A DNA stretch of 64,000 bases from Flavobacterium aquariorum (GCF_003254745.1 NZ_QKXH01000007.1:62001-126000); one strand, 5' to 3'; counted from the stretch's first letter, positions 1 to 8,091 are shown. Notes: generated by a model not told the origin, from the letters alone. Program-made: numbers and translations.

Positions 1-926
1 GTAATGGCAACCAATCCCACCACGGCACCGATAGAAGCTCCCATTGCTGAAAGTTTGTGTCCCATAATTTTGTCAAGGAATACCCATCCCATTGCGGCAG
101 CGGCAGCGGCTACTGTTGTGGTTCCTAGAGCTTGGGCAGCAAGACTACCTGCGCCTACAGCAGATCCTGCGTTGAAACCAAACCAACCGAACCATAATAA
201 ACCAGTTCCTAATAATACATAAGTGATACGAGCTGGGTTTGTTTTTTGTACTTTTCTTTTTCCTAAGAACATTGCACCTGCAAGAGCAGCCCAACCAGCA
301 CTCATGTGTACTACTGTTCCTCCAGCAAAATCCAATACTCCCCATCCAAAGAATAATCCATCAGGATGCCAAGTCATATGACATAATGGAGCATATACAA
401 ATAATATGAACAATACCATAAATAATAGATAAGCCCAAAAACGTACTCTTTCTGCAAAAGCTCCAGTGATTAACGCAGGAGTAATGATAGCAAATTTTGC
501 TTGAAATAAGGCAAACAAAATAAAAGGGATTGTAGGAGCTAATTCCCAGGCGGTGTTAGCACTTACTCCACTAAAAAACAGGTTTGAGGTTGGATCACCA
601 ATAAAACCTCCAATTGAAGGACCAAAACAAAGTCCAAAGCCAATTACAACCCATAATATGGTAACTATAACCATAGCCATATAGCTTTGTAGCATAGTAC
701 TAATAACATTCTTTTTACCTACCATTCCACCATAAAAGAATCCAAGTCCTGGCGTCATTAATAATACTAGGGCTGTGGCTACAATCATCCAAGCCGTGTC
801 TCCAGTGTCTAATTTTAATTCAACAACGTGTGCTCCAAGTTTGGATGATTCATTCAGTAAATGAATTGAAAAAATGGATAGTACCAGAATGGTGATTAGT
901 ATCACACTTAAAATAATTTTTCGCAT
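1..926 (-). CDS. amt: Ammonium transporter (Amt family), C-terminus outside the window
   Basis: This is an inner-membrane ammonium/ammonia channel, incomplete because its 3' end lies beyond base 1. The reading frame is open from the ATG at 924-926 to the window edge, about 308 residues. A hydrophobic N-terminal segment that looks like a signal sequence is followed by the Amt signature (GLGFFYGGMVGKKN) and long membrane helices; it is closely similar along its length to the complete paralogue at 1531-2847, including the first residues (MRKI-LSVILITILVLS). It lies downstream of that paralogue in the same orientation, 604 bases away, with a terminator between them, so the two are probably transcribed separately. 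A motif shared by both upstream regions (1027-1043 here) suggests common control, perhaps by nitrogen supply; that part is inference. Confidence 0.93.
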   Translation of the reverse strand, partial: MRKIILSVILITILVLSIFSIHLLNESSKLGAHVVELKLDTGDTAWMIVATALVLLMTPGLGFFYGGMVGKKNVISTMLQSYMAMVIVTILWVVIGFGLCFGPSIGGFIGDPTSNLFFSGVSANTAWELAPTIPFILFALFQAKFAIITPALITGAFAERVRFWAYLLFMVLFILFVYAPLCHMTWHPDGLFFGWGVLDFAGGTVVHMSAGWAALAGAMFLGKRKVQKTNPARITYVLLGTGLLWFGWFGFNAGSAVGAGSLAAQALGTTTVAAAAAAMGWVFLDKIMGHKLSAMGASIGAVVGLVAI

Positions 927-1026
927 AGTTTTCGGTTTTTAATTTTTTATAAAAGTATTAAATGATTTTATACCCTCCAAAAAATAAGGGTAAACAAGAG
1001 TCTTTTTATGGATATTGTATTTCATA

Positions 1027-1043
1027 CCCCTATATTTTGATGG
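1027..1043 (-). promoter_or_regulatory. Conserved upstream motif of amt, copy 1
   Basis: The + strand reads cccctatattttgatgg, about 100 nt upstream of the transporter start at 926. A nearly identical motif lies at a matching distance (106 nt) upstream of the paralogous gene at 2847. Sequence around the two motifs is much less alike, which suggests a protein-binding site or promoter element rather than simple leftover duplication. Confidence 0.45.
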
Positions 1044-1481
1044 GTATTTAATTTTTGAAGTCAAAAAATAGAATGTGTTAATGGAATTTTAAGTTTTTTT
1101 TAAGGTTTGATCTTGAATTAACTGATTATTCATCAAATTATAGCCCATTTTGGTAATTAAGCGAACTTTTTGTTAATGATAACTTAAAATTGTTTTCTCT
1201 GCGATGAGTTTTAGCAGGGATTTATATTTAATTTTTTACGTCGGTTTGGGTGGAGGTAAATGGTGTTTTGAATACTTTTTTGTTTTTATCATTGTAGTCA
1301 AATTTGTTAAATTTATTAAAAATATGTTTAATATTTACAAATTATATTATGATTTATTTGTACTGCTTGAATTTACTCATTTTTTTGTTAAGGCTTTACT
1401 CTTAAAAAAGAGTGACCATTGTTCGGGAGTGATCTGCTTGATATAATGAATTTACTGATGGCTGAAATGGCGCAAAAAAAA

Positions 1482-1505
1482 AACACTCTAATTTCTTAGA
1501 GTGTT
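1482..1505 (-). terminator. Rho-independent terminator of the second amt gene
   Basis: A perfect 10-bp stem (aacactctaa / ttagagtgtt) with a 4-nt loop lies 26 nt past the stop codon of the gene at 1531-2847. The A run at 1473-1483 gives the U tract on the minus-strand transcript. Confidence 0.85.
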
Positions 1506-1530
1506 TTGGTTTTATAGTTGAAGATAGAAA

Positions 1531-2847
1531 TTATAAATATTCTCCGTGTTGTGTGATGTCGAGTCCAAGTTGTTCTTTTTCTTCAGAAACTCTTAGAGGT
1601 GTGATTTTATTAACGATATAAAAAAGAAAGTAGGACATTATGAAAGCGAAAATAGAAACTCCAACAAGTGCAATTATTTGATGAGTGAATAATTTGGTTT
1701 CGCCAAAAGCAAGTCCTTGATTAATTACTGCAGGGTTGATATCTGTAGAAGCAAAAACTCCAGTTAATACCATTCCGACCATTCCGCCAACACCGTGACA
1801 TGCAAATACATCTAAAGCGTCATCGATTTTAAATTTATGAAATTTACTAACAGTAATATTGCTGATTATACTTCCAATAATTCCCATAGTGATTGCATGT
1901 GGCATGCTTACAAATCCTGCTGCTGGTGTGATAGTTACCAGTCCAACTACTGCACCAATACAAGCGCCCATTGCGGAAAGTTTGTGTCCCATAATTTTAT
2001 CAAGAAATACCCAAGTCATTGAGGCGACTGCAGCAGCAACGGTTGTTGTTCCAAGTGCTTGTGCGGCAAGACCGTTTGCTCCCATGGCAGATCCGGCATT
2101 GAAGCCAAACCATCCAAACCATAATAAACCAGTTCCTAATAATACATAAGTAATACGTGCTGGAGTTGGTTTTGGTGATTTGCGTTTTCCTAAAAAGATA
2201 GCTCCGGCAAGCGCTGCCCATCCTGCACTCATATGCACAACTGTTCCTCCTGCAAAATCCAATACTCCAAAATTATACAGTAATCCATCGGGATGCCATG
2301 TCATATGTGCTAATGGAGCGTATACAAAAAGTATAAAAAGCACCATGAATAATAGATAAGCCCAAAAACGAATACGTTCTGCAAAAGCTCCTGTTACTAT
2401 AGCAGGTGTTATAATAGCGAATTTAGCCTGGAATAGTGCAAACAACAAAAAAGGAATTGTTGGAGCTAATTTCCATGAAGTGCCAATTCCGACTCCTTGA
2501 AAAAAGATATATGGTATAGGGTTTCCAATAATGCCTCCAATTGAAGGTCCAAACGATAATCCAAAAGCAATAAGCACCCATAAAACAGTTACGATAATCA
2601 TTGCCATAAAGCTTTGAAGCATAGTGCTGATGACATTTTTTTTGCCGACCATACCGCCATAAAAGAATCCTAATCCAGGTGTCATCAGTAATACCAATGC
2701 AGAAGCTACAAGCATCCAAGCAATATCACCAGTGTCAAATTTTGAAATTTCTAAAAGATTTGTTTTGTGGCTAGTTAAAAAGTAATTAGAGCAATAGGAT
2801 AGTACCAGAATCGTGATGAGAATCACACTTAAAACTATTTTCCGCAT
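1531..2847 (-). CDS. amt: Ammonium transporter (Amt family)
   Basis: A complete Amt/MEP/Rh-family ammonium transporter of 438 residues, the usual length for bacterial AmtB. The N-terminal segment (residues 1-22) is hydrophobic and probably a cleaved signal sequence, as in other Amt proteins; the periplasmic DTGDIAWM and the GLGFFYGGMVGKKN signature follow, then the DFAGGTVVHMSAGWAAL and FGWFGFNAGSA motifs, which line the pore in the family. The short C-terminal tail (after about residue 405) is where a PII protein would dock in AmtB, but no glnB/glnK gene is visible nearby. The start is supported by alignment with the paralogue at 926, which begins with the same residues. The pair looks like a tandem duplication that has since diverged. 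A shared motif lies upstream at 2953-2970. Confidence 0.96.
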   Translation of the reverse strand: MRKIVLSVILITILVLSYCSNYFLTSHKTNLLEISKFDTGDIAWMLVASALVLLMTPGLGFFYGGMVGKKNVISTMLQSFMAMIIVTVLWVLIAFGLSFGPSIGGIIGNPIPYIFFQGVGIGTSWKLAPTIPFLLFALFQAKFAIITPAIVTGAFAERIRFWAYLLFMVLFILFVYAPLAHMTWHPDGLLYNFGVLDFAGGTVVHMSAGWAALAGAIFLGKRKSPKPTPARITYVLLGTGLLWFGWFGFNAGSAMGANGLAAQALGTTTVAAAVASMTWVFLDKIMGHKLSAMGACIGAVVGLVTITPAAGFVSMPHAITMGIIGSIISNITVSKFHKFKIDDALDVFACHGVGGMVGMVLTGVFASTDINPAVINQGLAFGETKLFTHQIIALVGVSIFAFIMSYFLFYIVNKITPLRVSEEKEQLGLDITQHGEYL

Positions 2848-3186
2848 TTTGAATTATTTTATATTTTTTTGATGCAAAAATAAAAAATCATTTCGATCGC
2901 CCTGTTAAAACAGATGTGTGTTTGTTATTTTTATCATTTTTGTATTTTGAACCCCCTATATTTTAGATGGTGGATGTAAAAATCATTAAAAAATAACAAT
3001 AATTTAATTTTGGTTGTTTTTTTGTCTACAATACAAAAGACTGATTGTATAAATTGTAGCTGTTTATTTCAATTTATAGTGAATTATCAGTTTGGAGTTA
3101 TAGATCTAATAATTGAGTAATACATTGTTATAAAAAATAGAGTCGATTGCAATTAATTTTAACCTATTGGATCAAAATACTATAAA
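2848..3186. other. Intergenic region upstream of the second amt gene
   Basis: This 339-base AT-rich gap carries the transporter's upstream region, including the shared motif at 2953-2970. I see no gene in the remainder and no clear terminator for the BioF-like gene that ends at 3187 on its far side. Confidence 0.5.
2953..2970 (-). promoter_or_regulatory. Conserved upstream motif of amt, copy 2
   Basis: The + strand reads cccctatattttagatgg, one base longer than the copy at 1027-1043, and lies 106 nt upstream of the transporter start at 2847. See the first copy for interpretation. Confidence 0.45.
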
Positions 3187-4260
3187 TTACAACACAAATC
3201 TAATGTCACCTTCAAAGCCAGAATTCATTTGTGTAAAAGTATTCAGTTGTTGAACCATTTTATCCAAGTCGGTTTTGGTATGGTGGGCGCTAATTACAAT
3301 CCGACTCAATTTTCCGGAAGCCGTTGGATAAGGAAAGGATGTTGGAATAATGTTATTGTCCAAGAGCAATTGCAGCAGTTCCTCATGGTCAAAATAAATT
3401 GCAGGATAATCTTTGGTAAATGTAAAAGCGGTGTTGGGAATTAAATGCTTGAAAACATAATTCAAGTTATCTTTTAGTTGTTGTCTTTGCAAATGATAAA
3501 GAGTTTGGGCATTTACAAAGGTTTCCAAAAAAGCAGGATTCATTCCAGAGGCTCCCACAAAATTTTGCTGTTTTTTTATTTTGTCTATAAATTGAGAATT
3601 CCCAGCAATAATGCCACCCGAAAGGCCTAAAGCTTTTCCCAGTGATGCAATAATTATTTTGTGATGAACATTTGGAAGTTCATATTGATTTAAAACACCT
3701 TGTCCATGATTTCCTAGGATTCCAATGCTATGAGATTCGTCAAGCAGTAAAGTAATTTCTTTATCACTTGGGATATCTTGAAGTACATCCAGATCAATGG
3801 GAGTAACTTCTAGCGACGGAATAGCATCCGCAACGATTCCAATTCTTAAAACGGTTGGATCGAGCAGAAAAGGATTGAGTTTCCCGCTTTGAATTAACGG
3901 TAACGAAAAGGGGTGCAATAAAGCGGGATGTGTATTTGGGAAATGAAAAACCAAATCGGTGGTGTGCTGTAGTTGTTCCAAAGCCAGTTTTCCAGCCAGC
4001 ATTCCTGACGAAACGGTGACAACAGATTCGGTTCCTATTTGTTGAGCCAGTAAATCTTCGGCAGTTTTGTAAACGTCCAGTTGGATGTTCGCTGAACGGG
4101 AGCTTCCATAACTCGTTCCCCATTTTTGGAGGCTTGCCAATAGAATATTTTGGAACTCAGGTAGGGTCGTAACACCCAAATAATTGGTACCACCAAAGTA
4201 TAGAAACTCTTCTCCGTCCTTATAAAATACTCTATTGGGGATCTCGTTTACCTCCATCAA
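3187..4260 (-). CDS. Pyridoxal-phosphate aminotransferase-fold enzyme, BioF/alpha-oxoamine synthase-like
   Basis: A 357-residue fold-type I PLP enzyme resembling 8-amino-7-oxononanoate synthase and related alpha-oxoamine synthases. Visible landmarks are the N-terminal FGGTNYLG, the DESHSIG motif (Asp174 to His177, which contact the PLP ring in the family) and the Schiff-base lysine in ASLGKALG (Lys209). It is somewhat shorter than typical BioF (about 385). No other biotin gene is nearby, and the gene starts one base after the stop of the dipeptide epimerase at 4262, so the two are almost certainly cotranscribed. That context argues for a role in peptide or amino-acid metabolism rather than biotin synthesis, but the substrate cannot be read from the sequence. 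Confidence 0.8.
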   Translation of the reverse strand: MMEVNEIPNRVFYKDGEEFLYFGGTNYLGVTTLPEFQNILLASLQKWGTSYGSSRSANIQLDVYKTAEDLLAQQIGTESVVTVSSGMLAGKLALEQLQHTTDLVFHFPNTHPALLHPFSLPLIQSGKLNPFLLDPTVLRIGIVADAIPSLEVTPIDLDVLQDIPSDKEITLLLDESHSIGILGNHGQGVLNQYELPNVHHKIIIASLGKALGLSGGIIAGNSQFIDKIKKQQNFVGASGMNPAFLETFVNAQTLYHLQRQQLKDNLNYVFKHLIPNTAFTFTKDYPAIYFDHEELLQLLLDNNIIPTSFPYPTASGKLSRIVISAHHTKTDLDKMVQQLNTFTQMNSGFEGDIRFVL

Positions 4261-4261
4261 A

Positions 4262-5278
4262 TTATCGATTTATTAAACTGGCGCCTATTCCGTTTGAATC
4301 TGCATAATGAATAATTCCGTCTGTAATTGTAACACCAGTAGCAATATCTTCAGACAATAATAAAGCACCATCCATGTCTACATAATCTAACTCTGGCAGT
4401 AAATGTGCAATAGCTGAAATACCAACCGTGGATTCCGTCATACAACCCACCATTGTTTTCATACCATAGTGTTTGGCTTCGGCAATCATTCTTCGGGCAG
4501 GTGTAAGACCTCCACATTTCACTAGCTTTATATTCACCCCGTGAAAATGGTTGTGGCATTTAGCAACATCTTCCTCTACAATACAACTTTCATCAGCAAT
4601 AATAGGTAGTACAGAATGTTTGAAAACCTCTTTATGCGCCGCCCATTGATCCGCTTTCATAGGTTGTTCTAGGAATTCAACACCCAGTTTTTTTAGGGCA
4701 ATCGCATTATTAAGTGTTTCGGTAACCGTCCAGCCGCAATTGGCATCGATTCGGAAACGTGCATCGGTATGTTTACGCAATTCGGTAACAATGGCAATGT
4801 CGTCTTTGGTTCCCAGCTTAATTTTATAAATTGGCCAAGGCATTTCTTTTAACTTCATCACCATTTTATCCAATTTGTCAATCCCAATTGTATAATCGGT
4901 TTTAGGATTGTGCAAAGGAGAAGTTCCCCAAAGCTCGTATAGTTTTTTTCCTTTTTTCTTAGCATACAAATCATTGTAAGCCATATCCAAAGCGCATAAA
5001 GCGAACATATCATTTTTTAATAAAGCCGAAGCGGCATACCAAAATTCCTCAGGAGTTTCGTCATTGTGTGATTCTATAAACGGAATAATGGCTTCCAAAT
5101 GAGCTCTCATACTATCCACCGTAATATTGTAATACGGATTTGAAGTCGCCTCACCAAAACCCGAAAATCCCTCGCTTTGCAATTCCACAATCAATGTAGG
5201 CTGAATATCGTGCGACTCTCTCGAAATCGTGAAAGTGTGCTTTAATTTGAGCTTAAAAGTGCGAATGATTATTTTCAT
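4262..5278 (-). CDS. Dipeptide epimerase (enolase superfamily)
   Basis: A 338-residue member of the L-Ala-D/L-Glu epimerase branch of the enolase superfamily; relatives interconvert stereoisomers of dipeptides from murein or protein breakdown in the cytoplasm. The KxK catalytic motif is YKIKLG (Lys152, Lys154), the metal ligands are Asp178 (RIDANCGW), Glu204 (FLEQP) and Asp229 (IADES), and the second-face lysines are in NIKLVKCGG (Lys251/254). The C-terminal DMDG (301-304) matches the DxD motif that binds the alpha-amino group of dipeptide substrates and separates this branch from muconate cycloisomerases. It is the first gene of a two-gene unit with the BioF-like enzyme. The exact dipeptide specificity is unknown. 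Confidence 0.9.
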   Translation of the reverse strand: MKIIIRTFKLKLKHTFTISRESHDIQPTLIVELQSEGFSGFGEATSNPYYNITVDSMRAHLEAIIPFIESHNDETPEEFWYAASALLKNDMFALCALDMAYNDLYAKKKGKKLYELWGTSPLHNPKTDYTIGIDKLDKMVMKLKEMPWPIYKIKLGTKDDIAIVTELRKHTDARFRIDANCGWTVTETLNNAIALKKLGVEFLEQPMKADQWAAHKEVFKHSVLPIIADESCIVEEDVAKCHNHFHGVNIKLVKCGGLTPARRMIAEAKHYGMKTMVGCMTESTVGISAIAHLLPELDYVDMDGALLLSEDIATGVTITDGIIHYADSNGIGASLINR

Positions 5279-5317
5279 AAGTGCTAGGTTTTAAAAGAGT
5301 TAAGATGAAGTATTCAA

Positions 5318-5396
5318 AAAAAAGGAGAAAGAGGCAAGAGGCAAGAAGAAAGAGTTAAGACAAAAATCTTTATTCTTGCTTCTTACCTCTATTTTC
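5318..5396. repeat. Polypurine/polypyrimidine imperfect palindrome
   Basis: The left part is a purine tract with a tandem AGAGGCA repeat (about 5329-5355); the right part (5370-5396) is rich in ttcttgc and ttcttacctc, imperfectly complementary to the left. It fills the gap between the PH-domain gene and the epimerase gene and could fold in the transcript. Confidence 0.4.
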
Positions 5397-5402
5397 TTAT
5401 AA

Positions 5403-5780
5403 TTACTTCAATATATGCTGACTCAGGATTTGATATACTTCATTGATGTTATTTCCACCTTTGCCAAATTGTTTAGAAATAGGAGCATCTTCACCAGCCA
5501 GCCAAATCTTCAACTCGGCATCCATGTCCAGAATTCCAGCGCTTTCCTTAGAGAATTTTTTAATCGAAGTATAGGGAATCGAAAGGTAATCCACCTTACT
5601 GCCCACCAATTGTTTTTCGACCAAAATCAGTCTTTTATTCGTGAAAACAAACATATCCTTAATAACCTTGTATCCTTTTTCGATTCTTTCGCCATCTATC
5701 AATAAAGGTTCAAATTCCTTAGAAAGATTTTCAAGATTTACTTCCGATGCATTGCCTAAAATGGCATTAAATAGTCCCAT
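5403..5780 (-). CDS. Bacterial PH-domain protein
   Basis: A 125-residue single-domain protein matching the small bacterial pleckstrin-homology family (bPH_1, formerly DUF1696). It has no signal peptide or membrane segment. The core runs FVFTNKRLILVEKQ, then SKVDYLSIPYTSIKKFSKE and ends in an alpha helix, the expected strand-strand-helix order; members form oligomeric rings in known structures, but no enzymatic activity is known. It stands alone, 124 bases downstream of the epimerase gene and in the same direction. Function unknown; family assignment is fairly secure from the sequence pattern. Confidence 0.8.
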   Translation of the reverse strand: MGLFNAILGNASEVNLENLSKEFEPLLIDGERIEKGYKVIKDMFVFTNKRLILVEKQLVGSKVDYLSIPYTSIKKFSKESAGILDMDAELKIWLAGEDAPISKQFGKGGNNINEVYQILSQHILK

Positions 5781-5892
5781 GGTATTTTTTTAAAATTATT
5801 TGAATCAAATTTAAAGAATTTACTTGTTTCAGCATTACAATTTCAGACAAAATCACGGTTCTCATTTACTTCATCAGTTCTACAAAGATTGT

Positions 5893-6022
5893 GTGGGCGT
5901 AACCCCACGGCACAAAGGGGCTTATTTATAGTACCGCTTATGCAGCCCCTTTGTGCCGCGGGGTCGGGCTATCCGCGCTACTTCGGTAGCCAGCTTCTAT
6001 CCCTTACGCGGGTATATAAGAT
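5893..6022 (-). repeat. Structured intergenic repeat, type 2 (large palindrome plus tetraloop hairpin)
   Basis: A 20-bp inverted repeat (5903-5922 with 5944-5963) has one mismatch, which becomes a G-U pair in minus-strand RNA. Beside it is a perfect 5-bp hairpin, gctac-ttcg-gtagc (5977-5990). Read on the minus strand the flanks are gggatagaagc and gcggatagccc, which resemble the flanks of the repeats at 12757, 14392 and 54081. The element is markedly more GC-rich than its surroundings and lies between a membrane-protein gene and the PH-domain gene. Confidence 0.7.
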
Positions 6023-6059
6023 CTTTAGGAAAAGCGAGCGAGTTTTGATTTTTATTCGC

Positions 6060-6491
6060 TTAATTTTTAATGAATTTCACGACTGAATATATAGAATTGA
6101 AAATTAACAGAACAATACTAACTAGAAAAATGAAAAGAAATCCTATTGGTAAATAAACGGCTTGCAATTCTGAAAGAAAGGGATGTGCAAAATAATATCC
6201 AGGAGAATAGGGCTGGGTAATGATGTCATATATCATGAAGTAAGTCAAAGGCATTGCAAAAAACAGTAGTTGAGCCCATATCAATTTCTTTGAAATGAAT
6301 TTTTGGAAAGTAAATGATAAAAGGACAGGAATTAAAAATAGCAGCAATAAAACAATTCCAAAGTGAGAAGAACTTATTATATAATAAGTGTCATAAATAT
6401 TAATTACTTGGTCTTTAGGACTGATAAATGAAAACAAAGCCAAAATTATTCCTAGTAGAATAAAGATTGTTATAGGAAGTTGTTTTTTCAT
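6060..6491 (-). CDS. Small four-helix membrane protein, unknown function
   Basis: A 143-residue integral membrane protein with about four hydrophobic segments (residues 7-24, 44-63, 71-90 and 113-134). The stretch INIYDTYYIISSSHFGIVLLL resembles the DTYY-V-AHFHYV helix of haem-copper oxidase subunit I, but only one histidine remains and the rest of an oxidase is absent, so I do not call it an oxidase. Its start codon overlaps the stop of the upstream acetyltransferase gene by four bases (ATGA), indicating translational coupling. The function is not recognisable. Confidence 0.7.
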   Translation of the reverse strand: MKKQLPITIFILLGIILALFSFISPKDQVINIYDTYYIISSSHFGIVLLLLFLIPVLLSFTFQKFISKKLIWAQLLFFAMPLTYFMIYDIITQPYSPGYYFAHPFLSELQAVYLPIGFLFIFLVSIVLLIFNSIYSVVKFIKN

Positions 6492-6988
6492 GTGTTCTGT
6501 CTTAATTCGTATTCCATTTCGTCATCGTCCAAATCAGCAATTTTAATAAAGTTAAGGTTCTCAAGAAGCTTTATTGCTTTCTCATTTTGTTTAGTTGTTG
6601 CAGCCCAAACTCGTTTTAGTTGGATAGTATCTATTCCAAAGCCAATAGCCAATAGCATAGCCGAAGTCATAAAACCTTGTCCACGGTATTGCGGTAATAA
6701 AACACAACCAAGTTCGCCTGCTTCCCGGTCAAACCCACGATAGTAACCGCAAGTCCCAATAATTTTATTTGTAGCATTGTCTGCAATGCCCCAATGAATG
6801 GAATTCCCATCAAGATAGTCTTTGTTTATTTTATCTTGCATCTCAGTCGCTTCTTGAAGTGTAGTTGCCTGAATAGCATCATAAAATGAAATTTCAATAA
6901 GGTTATCAATGTCCTCAATCATAATTTCTCGCAACGAGATTGTGTCACCAGTGATAATTGGGAAAATGTCGTATGGAGGTAGTCTCAT
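6488..6988 (-). CDS. GNAT-family N-acetyltransferase (RimJ/RimL-like)
   Basis: A 166-residue acetyltransferase of the RimJ/RimL type, which transfers acetyl from acetyl-CoA to an amine, often a protein N-terminus or an antibiotic. The opening TGDTISLREIMIEDIDNL is the usual first strand and helix; GTCGYYRGFDREAGELGCVL forms the central sheet; LLPQYRGQGFMTSAM carries the acetyl-CoA pyrophosphate-binding loop (Q/R-x-x-G-x-G); AIGFGIDTIQLKRVWAATTKQNEKAIKLLENLNF is the standard C-terminal region. The gene overlaps the start of a small membrane-protein gene by four bases, so the pair is translated together. The substrate is unknown. Confidence 0.9.
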   Translation of the reverse strand: MRLPPYDIFPIITGDTISLREIMIEDIDNLIEISFYDAIQATTLQEATEMQDKINKDYLDGNSIHWGIADNATNKIIGTCGYYRGFDREAGELGCVLLPQYRGQGFMTSAMLLAIGFGIDTIQLKRVWAATTKQNEKAIKLLENLNFIKIADLDDDEMEYELRQNT

Positions 6989-7117
6989 TTTATATGTTAT
7001 TGGGCGTTAAGTTTTTTCTAGTGCTTGCTGGGGTTGGAGAATTGGTAGCAGTTTTTTTTGGCTAAACGAAAATACGAAAAAAGGAAACTCCACAAACACC
7101 ATACTTTATTAAAAATG

Positions 7118-7149
7118 TAACCTCGTTCAAACGGATTTAAACGAGGTTA
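7118..7149 (-). terminator. Rho-independent terminator of the DUF2200/NTF2-like unit
   Basis: A 10-bp perfect stem (taacctcgtt / aacgaggtta) with a 12-nt loop lies 23 nt past the stop at 7172; the A run at 7111-7115 gives the U tract on the minus strand. Confidence 0.8.
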
Positions 7150-7171
7150 TTTTTGAAAACTATTTTGGAAA

Positions 7172-7543
7172 TTATTTTTTTGGCTCAACAACAGCAAGAT
7201 TATTGATAAGTTTCCATTCATTATCCGTGTCCAATACGAGAGAATTATACGAAACAAAATGATTTTCGGCGCTTTCCAAACGCAGTTTTACGATAGCGAT
7301 AGAGTCACTTTCATCAATGCTTTCAATGATCATTTTTCTGGGCAATCCGCCAAAAATGCCCTCTTTTATATTTGATAAGTATTTCTGTTTGTCAATAATA
7401 GTTATTCCGGGAGTTCCCATGAAGCCATTATTTGTAACCCTAAAATCATCATGAAGTACTTTGTCCAATAATTGTACATCACTTGTATCTCCTCCCTTAA
7501 CAAAATGGGTTATGGCTTGATTTATTTTTTCTTTTTTTGTCAT
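7172..7543 (-). CDS. NTF2-like (SnoaL/lumazine-binding-like) protein
   Basis: A 123-residue protein of the nuclear transport factor 2 fold. I chose the ATG at 7543, which gives the typical start MTKKEKINQAITHFVKGGD; a longer frame reaching 7603 would add 20 basic residues that run into the upstream gene. The pattern is helix (INQAITHFVKGGDTSDVQLLDKVLHDDFRV), then curved sheet (SIAIVKLRLESAENHFVSYNSLVLDTDNEWKLINNLAVVEP). Such proteins act as small-molecule isomerases, cyclases or binding partners; no catalytic residue can be named here. It follows the DUF2200 gene by 10 bases and ends at a clear terminator. Confidence 0.75.
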   Translation of the reverse strand: MTKKEKINQAITHFVKGGDTSDVQLLDKVLHDDFRVTNNGFMGTPGITIIDKQKYLSNIKEGIFGGLPRKMIIESIDESDSIAIVKLRLESAENHFVSYNSLVLDTDNEWKLINNLAVVEPKK

Positions 7544-7553
7544 TATCGATAAT

Positions 7554-7928
7554 TTATGCTTTCCGTAAAATCTTGTCCATCTTTTTTCCTTTCGCCAATT
7601 CATCCACTAATTTGTCTAAATATCGTACCTGTTTTGTCAACGGATTTGTAATTTCTTCCACCCGATAGCCACAGATAACGCCCGTAATTAAGTGGGCATT
7701 ACTATTTAGTTTGGCTTTCTGAAAAAATGTTTCAAATGACAAATTTTCATCAATCAGTACTCGCAGATCTTTTTCATTAAAACCAGTGAGCCACTCAATT
7801 ACTTGATGTAATTCTTCCTTGGTTCTTCCTTTTTTCTCAACTTTGACTACATAGAGCGGATATACCGAAGCAAAAGTCAGTTTTGCGATTCGTTCATTGT
7901 GTTCGGTTGTTGTTGTCATGCTTAACAT
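7554..7928 (-). CDS. DUF2200 family protein
   Basis: A 124-residue cytoplasmic protein of the DUF2200 family, recognisable from FASVYPLYVVKVEKKGRTKEE, the IEWLTGF segment, ITGVICGYRVEEI and the C-terminal RYLDKLVDELAKGKKMDKILRK. The family has no known biochemical role; its conserved charged surface suggests a small enzyme or binding protein. The start may be four codons later (MTTTTEHN, 7916-7919 region) rather than at 7928. It is the first gene of a two-gene unit with the NTF2-like protein. Confidence 0.85.
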   Translation of the reverse strand: MLSMTTTTEHNERIAKLTFASVYPLYVVKVEKKGRTKEELHQVIEWLTGFNEKDLRVLIDENLSFETFFQKAKLNSNAHLITGVICGYRVEEITNPLTKQVRYLDKLVDELAKGKKMDKILRKA

Positions 7929-8091
7929 TTAAAATTGCCCAGTATGAAGTGAGTAAATATTGTCTATAATTTTCACTTGTCACAAGAAGGTTGGTACTAA
8001 ATTAAGTTCATTATTTGGATTAACCAAAACATTCCAATATCAAAATTTGCTATTAAATTTTCGAAGAATTACTAAAACAAGTTACTTTACA

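Larger units (their letters stand above)
927..1530. other. Intergenic region between the two ammonium transporter genes
   Basis: This 604-base AT-rich gap holds the upstream region of the first transporter gene, with the shared motif at 1027-1043, and the terminator of the second at 1482-1505. An 80-codon reading frame on the + strand (1204-1446) has low-complexity, Phe/Val/Lys-rich composition and no recognisable domain, so I do not call it a gene. Confidence 0.6.

Noticed and set aside
1204..1446. 80-codon + strand reading frame between the two amt genes
   Set aside because: Low-complexity hydrophobic and lysine-rich composition, no domain, no promoter or terminator of its own.
5300..5400. 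Purine-rich tract as a possible triplex or origin element
   Set aside because: It fits an imperfect intergenic palindrome better; there are no DnaA boxes or partition genes nearby.
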